Assembly: GCF_000279145.1 (NCBI RefSeq)
Contig: NC_018178.1
Coordinates: forward strand, 1 to 64,000
Length of the DNA stretch: 64,000 nucleotides
Reading direction: 5' to 3'
Source of the DNA: Melioribacter roseus P3M-2
Lineage (GTDB): Bacteria; Bacteroidota; Ignavibacteria; Ignavibacteriales; Melioribacteraceae
The notes beneath the pieces are model-generated. The model worked only from the letters and a program-made list of their open reading frames with translations. It searched no databases and was not told the DNA's origin. This document shows, piece after piece, positions 48,827 to 57,157 of this stretch; the first letter of the stretch is position 1, and every line of letters begins with the position of its first letter. The position numbers and the translations under genes are program-made.

Positions 48827-48988
48827 TTATTTTACTCTTTTTACGGCGTCTTTATGAATGTTTACTTTTATTTTGTCGTTGCTCTTGAATTTCAAAAATC
48901 TTTTGGGTAATAGAGCGGCAATGAATCCCGCCAGAGACAAAACGCCGATTGTTTCAAAAAATTTTCTTCTTTTATAAATTTTTTCCAT
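48827..48988 (-). CDS. Small single-helix membrane protein between actA and actB
   Basis: A 53-residue protein starting at the ATG at 48986-48988. A GGAG ribosome site (48994-48997) is five bases upstream, which favours this start over an upstream TTG at 49021. It has a basic N-terminus (KIYKRRKFFE), one hydrophobic helix (TIGVLSLAGFIAALLP) and a very basic C-terminus. The RRKFF before the helix resembles a Tat or membrane-anchor signal. It may be a small ACIII subunit or assembly factor. I know no family for it. Confidence 0.65.
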   Translation of the reverse strand: MEKIYKRRKFFETIGVLSLAGFIAALLPKRFLKFKSNDKIKVNIHKDAVKRVK

Positions 48989-49024
48989 CTCTTCTCCGGC
49001 TATCTGTGACAAGCAAAACAATTT

Positions 49025-49573
49025 TCAGGACCTTTTTTTTACGTCCTTCAGATACGGTAAATTTTCATGCGGACTGCGATGGCAATCGAGACACGCAGCC
49101 ATCGTAAACTGTCTGACCTGAGAAATTTTTTCCATCTGAGCCACGTCGCCATGACAGCTTTCGCATTGAATGCCTTTATTGACATGGACGCTGTGATTGA
49201 AATAAGCGTAGTCGGGCACTTTATGAATTCTCTTCCAGGGTATCGGTTTATTTTCTTCGTAATATTTGGCGAGTTTAATTATTTCGGGACTATCCTTGCG
49301 GGCGTAAGTATGACAATTCATACAGATGTTGACAGACGGAATTGCTGCTTGCCTTGACTTTTCGACGCCTACGTGACAATATTGACAATCGATAGCCATA
49401 TCGCCGGCGTGAAGTTTGTGTGAAAAATTAATCGGTTGTTCAGGCTCGTACCCGAGACCGTCCCGTTCCGGACGAGAAACGTAATAGGTAACGATAAAAG
49501 TTGAAATAATGACAAATAATGTCAGAGGCAACCGAATTTTAAGAAGATAATCCAAATAATGTTTTTTCATCAA
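49025..49573 (-). CDS. actA: ACIII multiheme cytochrome c ActA, C-terminus cut by a frameshift
   Basis: As read, 182 residues with an N-terminal anchor helix (about 14-31) and four CxxCH heme motifs at residues 63-67, 84-88, 137-141 and 161-165. Conserved neighbours include QPINFSHKLHAGD, KVPDYAYFNHSVHV and CLDCHRSPHE. Described ActA proteins carry five hemes. Right after an A8 run the +1 frame reads GPENCFACHR and stops at 49000-49002, supplying the fifth motif. Dropping one A would give a 190-residue pentaheme protein. It is the first gene of the respiratory operon. Confidence 0.93.
   Translation of the reverse strand: MMKKHYLDYLLKIRLPLTLFVIISTFIVTYYVSRPERDGLGYEPEQPINFSHKLHAGDMAIDCQYCHVGVEKSRQAAIPSVNICMNCHTYARKDSPEIIKLAKYYEENKPIPWKRIHKVPDYAYFNHSVHVNKGIQCESCHGDVAQMEKISQVRQFTMAACLDCHRSPHENLPYLKDVKKRS
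49033..49040 (-). other. A8 run: candidate slippage or frameshift site near the end of actA
   Basis: On the coding strand the sequence is GACGT followed by eight A and GGTCCTGA. In the listed frame this gives KKRS and a stop. With seven A it gives KKGPENCFACHR and a stop, restoring a fifth CxxCH. Runs of eight A are known to promote RNA polymerase slippage, but they are also a common place for sequencing errors. Confidence 0.75.
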
Positions 49574-49668
49574 TGGCTCTGAATTAAGATTAATAATAAG
49601 ATATTATGTACAATTATCTGAATTCAAGATTTAAATATACACAACAACGAGAATCTAACAAAAATTCA

Positions 49669-50661
49669 TTAATAGAAAAAATTATTTTTTCGTTCAACTA
49701 CAAAATGAACGAGCCCTGAGAGAGAGTCTTTGGCGTCGCAGTCTTCGAACTGCTCGAGACAAGTCAACGCCTTACGCGCATATTCATTGGCTTTTTCTTC
49801 GGCGTAACTTATGCCGTCGTGTTTTTTTACAAACTCAATAACTGTATTAACATCCAGGTTTTTCCCTCCGTTTTTAATTAATTTCAAAACGGATTTGGCT
49901 TCGTCATTATCTGCTTTACTCAACGCATAAATCAAAGGCAAAGTAAGCTTTCTTTCCCTTATGTCACCGGCCAGAGGTTTGCCTAAAATACTCGATTTGC
50001 CAATGAAGTCGAGTATATCGTCACGAATTTGAAAAGCTATGCCGAGGTTTTCGCCGAACTCCCGCATTGCTTTAATTTTGTTAGAGTCGTTCGTGGCGGC
50101 CATAGCTCCGATTTCGCAACAAGTAGACAATAACGAAGCGGTTTTATCCGAAATAATCCTGAAATATGTAGCCTCATCGTTATTTAGTTTTCTCGTTTTT
50201 CTTATCTGTAACAGTTCGCCTTCCGACATCCTTTTTACGGTATTCGTAATCACTTTGAGGAAGTCGTGGTCTTCATATTCGACGGCTAACATAAGTCCCT
50301 TTGCCAGCAGATAATCGCCCATCAGAACTGCAACTTTATTTTTCCATATTGCATTTATCGACGGGAAATTTCGTCTTGTATCGGCATTGTCAACGACGTC
50401 GTCGTGCACTAAAGTGGCAGTATGGAGCAATTCAACGAGTCCGGCTCCCCTGTAGCTTCTTTCGGTAATGCCTCCGGATATTTTACTGGAGAGCAAAACA
50501 AGCAGAGGGCGAATTTTTTTCCCTTTCTGCTTTAGAATATACTTAGTGACAAGGTCTACAATGCCTACATTCGACTTTAGCGATTTTTTAAAAACGGCAT
50601 TGAATTCTTTTAACTCTTTATCGACGCTGTGTGTTATATCGGAAAGCGTATGAATGCTCAA
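49669..50661 (-). CDS. Long-chain polyprenyl diphosphate synthase
   Basis: A 330-residue trans-isoprenyl diphosphate synthase. The first aspartate-rich motif is in ATLVHDDVVDNADTRR and the second in IAFQIRDDILDFIG. No bulky residue pattern that would limit chain length is obvious. By length and motifs it resembles heptaprenyl and octaprenyl synthases that make quinone side chains, which would fit its position just upstream of the quinol-oxidising ACIII operon. It overlaps tatC by four bases. Confidence 0.9.
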   Translation of the reverse strand: MSIHTLSDITHSVDKELKEFNAVFKKSLKSNVGIVDLVTKYILKQKGKKIRPLLVLLSSKISGGITERSYRGAGLVELLHTATLVHDDVVDNADTRRNFPSINAIWKNKVAVLMGDYLLAKGLMLAVEYEDHDFLKVITNTVKRMSEGELLQIRKTRKLNNDEATYFRIISDKTASLLSTCCEIGAMAATNDSNKIKAMREFGENLGIAFQIRDDILDFIGKSSILGKPLAGDIRERKLTLPLIYALSKADNDEAKSVLKLIKNGGKNLDVNTVIEFVKKHDGISYAEEKANEYARKALTCLEQFEDCDAKDSLSGLVHFVVERKNNFFY

Positions 50662-51413
50662 TTTTTCTTCTGGAATATTTTTGAAACTAAAATACTTATT
50701 TCGTATAAGAAAACCAATGGAACAGCCAGAATAATCTGAGATACCGGATCGGTGCCGGGAGTTAAAATTGCGGCAAGTATCAAAATGGCGACAATTGCAT
50801 GTCTGCGGTAACGTCTCATTATGCCGGGATTAAGTATCCCGATTTTAGTCAGGAAAAAAGAAAGCATCGGGAGTTCAAATACGAGTCCGGCGCCGATAAT
50901 TACGCTTAAAATAATCGAGAAATATTCGTCGATTGCAAAGTTATTTTCGATAGCTTCCGAGCCGAATTCAGCCGCAAACTTCAACGTCAAAGGCAGCATT
51001 ACGAAATAAGCAAATACAACTCCCGCCAAAAAACAAAACGTTGTAAAAATAACTATCGAAGTAATATATTTTTTTTCGTTTTCTTTTAAAGCCGGAGCTA
51101 TGAATTTCCAGAACTGATAGACGACATTCGGAAAGCTAAAAATCAAACCGACGATAATCGCCACCTGAAAATACAAGAACAATTGTCCGAACGGTCTGAG
51201 ATTCTGAAGTTTTATATGCGATTGACGCGCCGGCAGCAAAAGGATTCCATCGATAATAAAATCGATGAACACCCAGGCTATAATAGCGCCTATTAAAATT
51301 CCGATCAAAGAGTAAATGATTCGCCACCTCAATTCTTCGAGGTGTTCAAGAAAAGTCATTTCGACTTCACCGGACTCGTTTTCTTCATTCAGGAGTTTGG
51401 TATCGTCTGCCAC
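50658..51413 (-). CDS. tatC: Sec-independent protein translocase TatC
   Basis: The receptor subunit of the twin-arginine export system. The 251-residue protein opens with the diagnostic MTFLEHLEELRWRIIYSL and has six helices. FSFPNVVYQFWKFIAPALKENEKKY, cited here by its FPNVVYQFWKFIAPAL core, and FELPMLSFFLTKIGI are also family segments. ActB in the downstream operon carries a Tat signal and is a likely client. It lies four bases after glyA. Confidence 0.95.
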   Translation of the reverse strand: MADDTKLLNEENESGEVEMTFLEHLEELRWRIIYSLIGILIGAIIAWVFIDFIIDGILLLPARQSHIKLQNLRPFGQLFLYFQVAIIVGLIFSFPNVVYQFWKFIAPALKENEKKYITSIVIFTTFCFLAGVVFAYFVMLPLTLKFAAEFGSEAIENNFAIDEYFSIILSVIIGAGLVFELPMLSFFLTKIGILNPGIMRRYRRHAIVAILILAAILTPGTDPVSQIILAVPLVFLYEISILVSKIFQKKN

Positions 51414-51417
51414 TTAA

Positions 51418-52719
51418 TCAACCGTTAATTAATTCGGGATAAAGCGGAAATTTCGAGCAAAGTTCTTTCACTTCCGATTTAATATTATTCAGCTCCTCTT
51501 CGTTTTCCACGTTTTTAATGGCTCTGTCGATAAACGAAGCAATTATTTTCATTTCGTTTTCTTTCATGCCGCGTGTAGTAACTGCCGGAGTTCCGATTCT
51601 AATACCGCTGGTAACGAACGGGCTTTTCGTATCGAAAGGAATCATGTTTTTATTTACCGTCATACCGGCTGCGCCCAAAGCATTCTCGGCTTTTTTACCG
51701 CTAATATTTTTATTGGTTAAATCGATAAGCATCAGATGATTGTCCGTACCGCCCGATACAACTTCGTATCCCAGAGCCATCAATTCGGCCGCTAGAGTTT
51801 TTGCATTCGATATCACCTGTTTGGCATAGATTTCAAACGAATCCTGAAGAGCTTCGCCGAATGCAACGGCTTTTGCCATAATTACATGCATCAGCGGTCC
51901 GCCCTGTATTCCGGGCATTACCATTCCGTCAAAAATTTCGGACATTAATTTAAGCCTGTCGCCTTTGACGGTTTTAATACCCATCGGATTTTCTTTGTCT
52001 TTTCCGATTAAGATCACGCCGCCTCTGGGACCTCTCAATGTTTTATGCGTTGTGGATGTAACCACGTCGCAATAAGGCAGAGGATTGTTCAATAAACCCT
52101 TGGCGATTAATCCTGCGGGATGCGCCATATCGCACATTAAAAAAGCGCCTACTTTATCGGCAATTTCACGGAATTTACTGTAATCCCAGTCTCGTGAATA
52201 CGCGCTTGCGCCGGCGACGATAAGTTTCGGTTTTTCTTTTTTTGCTATATCTTCTATTAAATTATAGTCGAGGAGTTTGGTTTCTTTGCTCAATGTATAA
52301 GAGACGGCATTGTATATTTGACCCGAAAAATTCACCGGCGAACCGTGAGTAAGATGTCCGCCCTGATCCAGACTCAACCCCAGAATTTTATCGCCGGGAT
52401 TCAACAGCGCCATAAAGACCGCCATATTTGCCTGAGACCCGCTGTGAGGCTGAACGTTTACGTACTCGGCTCCGAACAATTTTTTCAATCTTTCGCGAGC
52501 CAGCTCCTCGGCCATATCAACATACTCGCAGCCGCCGTAATATCTTTTACCCGGATATCCTTCGGCATATTTATTGGTCAATACGGAACCTGTCGCAGCA
52601 AGCACGGCAAGACTCACAAAGTTTTCAGAAGCTATTAATTCGAGGTTGTTAACCTGCCTTCCGATTTCAAGATTCAATATCTTTGAAATTTCAGGGTCGT
52701 TAGCCAGATAATTAAGCAT
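51418..52719 (-). CDS. glyA: Serine hydroxymethyltransferase
   Basis: Interconverts serine and glycine while loading tetrahydrofolate with a one-carbon unit. The 433-residue PLP enzyme has [40 protein letters not shown] and the PLP-lysine signature [16 protein letters not shown] near residue 230. It heads the glyA-tatC-polyprenyl synthase cluster. The region 52720-52821 upstream holds no gene. Confidence 0.97.
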   Translation of the reverse strand: MLNYLANDPEISKILNLEIGRQVNNLELIASENFVSLAVLAATGSVLTNKYAEGYPGKRYYGGCEYVDMAEELARERLKKLFGAEYVNVQPHSGSQANMAVFMALLNPGDKILGLSLDQGGHLTHGSPVNFSGQIYNAVSYTLSKETKLLDYNLIEDIAKKEKPKLIVAGASAYSRDWDYSKFREIADKVGAFLMCDMAHPAGLIAKGLLNNPLPYCDVVTSTTHKTLRGPRGGVILIGKDKENPMGIKTVKGDRLKLMSEIFDGMVMPGIQGGPLMHVIMAKAVAFGEALQDSFEIYAKQVISNAKTLAAELMALGYEVVSGGTDNHLMLIDLTNKNISGKKAENALGAAGMTVNKNMIPFDTKSPFVTSGIRIGTPAVTTRGMKENEMKIIASFIDRAIKNVENEEELNNIKSEVKELCSKFPLYPELING

Positions 52720-52821
52720 AATTTTTTCCTGTGATTTTTTTTAACACACAAATATAAAGTTTTCCTTCCGGTTATTCTAACATTAATTTGCGTTGATAAA
52801 AAATGATAATTGTCAGTCGGC

Positions 52822-52854
52822 AAAAAAAAAGCCGTCCCCGATTAAAGAGACGGC
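52822..52854 (-). terminator. Intrinsic terminator of the TPR gene cluster
   Basis: A GCCGTC/GACGGC stem (52831-52836 with 52849-52854) and a 12-base loop is followed on the minus strand by nine T (52822-52830). It lies 26 bases past the TPR gene stop, and ends the glgA-to-TPR transcript before glyA. Confidence 0.88.
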
Positions 52855-52879
52855 AATTAATCTTAATTACATTAAAATC

Positions 52880-54115
52880 TTACGGCACTTGAATCGACCT
52901 GTCGATCCACGAGTAGCAGGCTCCTTCGATTTTAATGGTATCGCCCGATTTAAGTTTTCTGAAGAAATAATCCTCTTTAGTAGGCACCGAATTTTGCAGA
53001 GCTTTAACGCGGTCTGCGGCAACCGTAGCGTATTGCCCGCCCAAAGAAGCGGCTTTTCTGTAGGTATCAACTGCAAGTTGATAAACGCATTTAGCCATAA
53101 AATCATAATCGCAGGAACGCGCAGCCTGCTCGTACAATTGCGCTTCAATAAGATACGGATAGTCCCACTGCGGATCGATTTTCATGGCTTTCTGAAGATA
53201 AGTTCTAGCAACCGAAAGCTGATCCAATCTTTTATAAATCAACGCGAGATTGACGTAATTTTCTTTTCCGTCGGGCTGGAGTTCGATAACTTTTTTGTAA
53301 GCGTTAATTGCTTTGTCTGTTTTGTCGAGCTTATCGTAAGCGCTTGCAAGCTGTTTCCAGTAATTGATTACATCCGGCGCTTTTTGAGTAAGAAATTCAA
53401 GCGGCTCTACGGCTTTTTCATAATCCTGAGCTCTCAGACAGGTAGAAGCATATTTCCATGCTTTTTCGAGATTTTCCTTGTCGAGGTCCCACGATTTTTT
53501 TGTGATCTCAACCAATTCTTCGATATTCTCGGCAATCGATTCCAATTTTTGTATCCATAACGGATTATCCGGCTCGGCTTCGGATAATTTTGAATAGAGA
53601 TCGAGCGCCTTTAACTTATACCCGTTTTCTTCGTTGGCGCTTTTGATGTAGAGAATTCCGAGTCTGTCCTTATAAAACGCGGGCAATTCGGGATCTTTGG
53701 CCAGAGCTTCTTCGTAAACGGGAATAATTTTCTCGGCGGATTCATCTGCCCATACTTCCATAACGTAAGCTTTACGCGCTAAATAATATCCCGCCAAATC
53801 GGGTTCATATTGTATCGCTTTGTCGTAGAAGTAAAGAATGGTGTCGGTAAGCGCTTTCTTTTCGTCGTCGGTAGCGTTCGTACTGTCGTGCAAATACCAG
53901 AGCGTTTCTTCCATTTTAGGGAATATTTTGTATTTAATGAATTGCGATGGATCCTCATTGATAACTTTCCATCCGTAAGGAGCCGCGCTGACATAATCTT
54001 TATTCTTATGATATTCGTAGAATAAAGAAAAGTTAGCCATCAATTGATTTTGGGCATATAATGAAGAAACGCCTAAAAGATAGGTCATCATCAGCAAATA
54101 TTTTAAGTGTTTCAA
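52880..54115 (-). CDS. Exported TPR-repeat protein
   Basis: A 411-residue protein with a signal peptide (YLLMMTYLLGVSSLYAQ). The middle holds several tetratricopeptide repeats (for instance YEKAVEPLEFLTQKAPDVI, AINAYKKVIELQPDGKENY, ARTYLQKAMKIDPQWDYPY). The last 70 residues form an extra cap ending in GDTIKIEGACYSWIDRS. It is probably periplasmic and mediates protein contacts. It is 27 bases from an outer-membrane protein gene, with which it is likely transcribed. Confidence 0.85.
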   Translation of the reverse strand: MKHLKYLLMMTYLLGVSSLYAQNQLMANFSLFYEYHKNKDYVSAAPYGWKVINEDPSQFIKYKIFPKMEETLWYLHDSTNATDDEKKALTDTILYFYDKAIQYEPDLAGYYLARKAYVMEVWADESAEKIIPVYEEALAKDPELPAFYKDRLGILYIKSANEENGYKLKALDLYSKLSEAEPDNPLWIQKLESIAENIEELVEITKKSWDLDKENLEKAWKYASTCLRAQDYEKAVEPLEFLTQKAPDVINYWKQLASAYDKLDKTDKAINAYKKVIELQPDGKENYVNLALIYKRLDQLSVARTYLQKAMKIDPQWDYPYLIEAQLYEQAARSCDYDFMAKCVYQLAVDTYRKAASLGGQYATVAADRVKALQNSVPTKEDYFFRKLKSGDTIKIEGACYSWIDRSIQVP

Positions 54116-54142
54116 TTTGTAAATCCCCTAATTTGTTTTCAA

Positions 54143-55387
54143 TTATCTGTCTTGTCTAATAAACCAGAGTTCTCCGATACTCAAACTTACTGAAAATCTA
54201 TAAATATTTTCGAGCAATAAATTATTATCTTTAGCGCCGCGTCGACCGTACTGGAACGCAAAGTCGAGTCTGTTTGCTATATCCAGCGGTATCGAGAACC
54301 CCGTATAAAAAGAAATCTGGTCTATCCCTTTTCCGTTTATTTTATATTGAGATTCTTCATAGCTTAAACCGAAACGGAGCATTACCAGTTCCCAGAAACT
54401 GTTCGAGCGGACATCGGATTTCCTGTACTCGAAACCGATACTGTACTTGTTTATGTCCTGCATCACATCGGATTTAAGATTGTTGTGCGTAAAGTCGCTG
54501 AAAGACTGGTGCAGATAATCGGCTATGAAACGATAGTCGTCGTCCAAAAGGAACGAGATACCCGCGCCGTAACGAGCCGGAATTTTTTCCGATACGCTTC
54601 CCTGCGACGAAGTAACGGTCCCGATTACTGTTGCAGCCTGGTTCACACTGTCGACTTTGACATTTACCGAATTCGAATAAAAAGCGCCAAGCCTCAAATC
54701 GCTTATTTTATCGGATCCCAGTAAACCGGATAAATCTTGTGAAATCGCGCCAACCGTCAGGCCGGCAGCAATGTAACTGTACTCGTCCGAAAAGGAGCCG
54801 TCTATCAAACCGTCGCTCGAAATAAATTCGATGGAAGTTTTTCTCGAAATTTTTCCGTTATAATAATCGAGCGAAAATCCTAATGTGGCGCCGAACGGCA
54901 TTTGATATGTTCCGCCAATCATCACTTTGGAAATTCCGCCTTTGCCTTCGTAATCCGTAGTGTATCCTCCTACTATCGAGGAATCGGTTACGACGCTCAG
55001 TTTGTAATCGACGTTAGAATACGGCACAATTCCGGCAACAAGACTGACGCCGTATTTTTGATATACGGGAAAGCCGATCATGAAGCCGGGTATGATCAAA
55101 TCGGAATGATACACCGACGAACTGTTCGAAGAGATGTTGTTGCCGTGGTAAACCACTCCGGTTTCAAAGCGGGTGAACTTGAGCGCCGACCATCCGGCAG
55201 GGTTCATCGAACCGAGATAATCGAAATCCTTCAACGCAATTCCGAGTTCGCCTATCGACATCCTCCGGGCATCGTAACTGAAGAACAGATCGCCAATGCC
55301 AAACCGAGAATATACCGAGCCTCCGGATGCATGAGATACAAATGGCAGAACTACTATTATTAAAAATCCGATTAATATTTTCTTCAT
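54143..55387 (-). CDS. Outer-membrane beta-barrel protein
   Basis: A 414-residue protein with a signal peptide (LIGFLIIVVLPFVSHAS) and a barrel-like pattern of alternating strands. SVYSRFGIGDL and ARRMSIGELGIA followed by SMNPAGWSAL are typical of Bacteroidetes-type FadL/OmpP1-related barrels, in which an N-terminal segment plugs the pore. The cargo is unknown. Neighbours are a lipoprotein gene (four bases) and a TPR gene. Confidence 0.8.
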   Translation of the reverse strand: MKKILIGFLIIVVLPFVSHASGGSVYSRFGIGDLFFSYDARRMSIGELGIALKDFDYLGSMNPAGWSALKFTRFETGVVYHGNNISSNSSSVYHSDLIIPGFMIGFPVYQKYGVSLVAGIVPYSNVDYKLSVVTDSSIVGGYTTDYEGKGGISKVMIGGTYQMPFGATLGFSLDYYNGKISRKTSIEFISSDGLIDGSFSDEYSYIAAGLTVGAISQDLSGLLGSDKISDLRLGAFYSNSVNVKVDSVNQAATVIGTVTSSQGSVSEKIPARYGAGISFLLDDDYRFIADYLHQSFSDFTHNNLKSDVMQDINKYSIGFEYRKSDVRSNSFWELVMLRFGLSYEESQYKINGKGIDQISFYTGFSIPLDIANRLDFAFQYGRRGAKDNNLLLENIYRFSVSLSIGELWFIRQDR

Positions 55388-55391
55388 AAAA

Positions 55392-56582
55392 TTATCTGCT
55401 TTTTAAGTATGTTATTTTCAATTTAGGACGTATACCTTCGTTCACCGAACGCGCGCCGTATATCCATATTGTTGCCAACGATTCTTTTTCGTCGGCGAGA
55501 TACAATTCCAGTCCCTGATTTGTGTAAGAAGTATCCGACACCCATTTTTGAACAATCCAGGCAATGTCTCCCTTGAATTTGTCGCCGTCCCTTGACAAAA
55601 TTGTTGTAATTGTGCTGTCGGAAGTGTAAGATTTTTCTACGCTGTCGGCCAATACTTTTACTATAATCGAATCCGAGGAGGGTACGCCGTCTATAGTTTT
55701 TAATTCGTCTATATATAACTCTAATTCCGCTTTGTTAACTATGATATTCTTAGGTAAATCCGCAAGGTCAAAATAGAGAAAACCTCTGTTAAACAATCCG
55801 CCTTGTAGAACCATGTCGTTGTCGGAAATTACCGGATCGCCTTTGATCGCATGCACATCCATATAAGGGAGAGCCGATAGAGTATCCGTAACTTCATTTC
55901 GCCCGTACATAATTGTCAAAGCAGGCAGGTCGGTATCCGTAAAAAGCTGATATGCGTTAAAACCCACAATCCGTTGGGTATTATTAGTTGGCTTTATTAG
56001 AATGCCATAGTTGGGTTCGGCGGCGTTGGAATCCGCGCTATATTTTATCCAATCGAGCACAATTGAAGGGTCTATCTTAAAAGTAATCGACGTATCGTCG
56101 ACTGTTTTTTCGTATGCAATATCCCGATAATCATATTGAAGAGCGTCGAGACTGTCTGTGTTGAAACCTGCGGTGCTCCAGTAGCTTGTTATGCGATGGA
56201 CTGTAAAATCGAACGGCAATGATTTATCTCCCAGGTAGTACTTCAATTTGATATAGATTGAAGCCTCGGAAATATTCAGATTGTTGCCCTGCGCGAGAGT
56301 GATTACCGAATCCGGCACAGAAAATTCGTATCTCAACAACGCCTGCGCTTCGTACTTGTCGTTCTTGCCTACTAGTAGTTTGCTCGATATTCCCAGTTGC
56401 AAATTGCGCTGATAAGTATACGAATTTGTTTTTACATTAGCCGAGTCCGTATTGAAAAGATGAAACGAAAGAGTGGCGTCGTCTTTAATCAAATCGTATC
56501 CAACCGAAGTCGGGTCCTGATTGCATGAAATCAACAAGATTCCGATGAGCACGGGAAATATCAGTTTAAATTTTCTAATCAA
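55392..56582 (-). CDS. Lipoprotein with probable DNRLRE/DUF4270-like beta domains
   Basis: A 396-residue protein with a lipoprotein signal (VLIGILLISCNQDPTS, lipidation at Cys20). The rest is beta-rich and contains repeated short motifs such as ASIYIKLKYYLGD and AELELYIDEL, with HRITSYWSTAGF and AWIVQKWVSDT. This alternation resembles DNRLRE-type or DUF4270 surface lipoproteins. The function is unknown. It overlaps gmhB by four bases and precedes the barrel protein gene, so it may act with it at the outer membrane. Confidence 0.72.
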   Translation of the reverse strand: MIRKFKLIFPVLIGILLISCNQDPTSVGYDLIKDDATLSFHLFNTDSANVKTNSYTYQRNLQLGISSKLLVGKNDKYEAQALLRYEFSVPDSVITLAQGNNLNISEASIYIKLKYYLGDKSLPFDFTVHRITSYWSTAGFNTDSLDALQYDYRDIAYEKTVDDTSITFKIDPSIVLDWIKYSADSNAAEPNYGILIKPTNNTQRIVGFNAYQLFTDTDLPALTIMYGRNEVTDTLSALPYMDVHAIKGDPVISDNDMVLQGGLFNRGFLYFDLADLPKNIIVNKAELELYIDELKTIDGVPSSDSIIVKVLADSVEKSYTSDSTITTILSRDGDKFKGDIAWIVQKWVSDTSYTNQGLELYLADEKESLATIWIYGARSVNEGIRPKLKITYLKSR

Positions 56583-57154
56583 TTATTTTCCTCCGCGAAA
56601 GTTTGAGTAATATATTTGTTGATTTCATAAAAATCAGCGGCTACAAAATTGGGCTTTTTGCCGTCATTAATCAAGTTTTCAATCTCACCGTTTTCCTTCT
56701 GTTGTGAAATCAGAATCGTTTTAATATTTGCATTAATACCAGCTTCGATATCGCTTGCTCTGTCGCCAATCATAAAAGATTTCGACAAATCAATATCGTG
56801 ATCCTTAGCAGCTTGTAAAATCATAAACGGAGAAGGTTTCCGACATTTCGATTTTTCCGGCGGGTCAAAATCGGGGTGATAAGGACAATAATATATATCG
56901 TCTATTGCTACGCCGTTTTCTTCAAGTAAATCTTTAACTCTTTTATTAACCGCTTCCACGTCTTCAATAGTCATCAGTCCCTTTGCCACTCCGGCTTGAT
57001 TCGAAATTATGATCAGTTTGAAATCGAATTTCCTTTTTAAATCTTTCAGATTTTCGGCGACGCCGTCGATCAAACGGACAATCTCAGGGTCTCGAATGTA
57101 ACCTGGGTCGTGATTGATTGTCCCGTCTCTGTCCAGGAATAATGCAGGTCGCAT
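56579..57154 (-). CDS. gmhB: D-glycero-D-manno-heptose-1,7-bisphosphate 7-phosphatase (GmhB-like)
   Basis: A 191-residue HAD phosphatase with LFLDRDGTINHDPGYI (nucleophile Asp8, Asp10), IISNQAGVAKG, and KCRKPSPFMILQAA with the HAD lysine. The GmhB zinc loop is partly present: CPYHPDFD then a single cysteine in KSKCRKP, whereas the usual loop has two. GmhB makes heptose for lipopolysaccharide core. It is four bases from glgA and overlaps the lipoprotein gene. Confidence 0.86.
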   Translation of the reverse strand: MRPALFLDRDGTINHDPGYIRDPEIVRLIDGVAENLKDLKRKFDFKLIIISNQAGVAKGLMTIEDVEAVNKRVKDLLEENGVAIDDIYYCPYHPDFDPPEKSKCRKPSPFMILQAAKDHDIDLSKSFMIGDRASDIEAGINANIKTILISQQKENGEIENLINDGKKPNFVAADFYEINKYITQTFAEENN

Positions 57155-57157
57155 TAA

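Noticed and set aside
48827-49021. TTG start for the small gene between actA and actB
   Set aside because: The first 11 residues read through the actA 3' end and ribosome site; the ATG at 48988 has a well-placed GGAG.
49601-49627. Possible promoter for the actA operon (TTGAAT, TAATAT)
   Set aside because: The spacer is only 15 bases and the region is AT-rich, so such matches are expected by chance.
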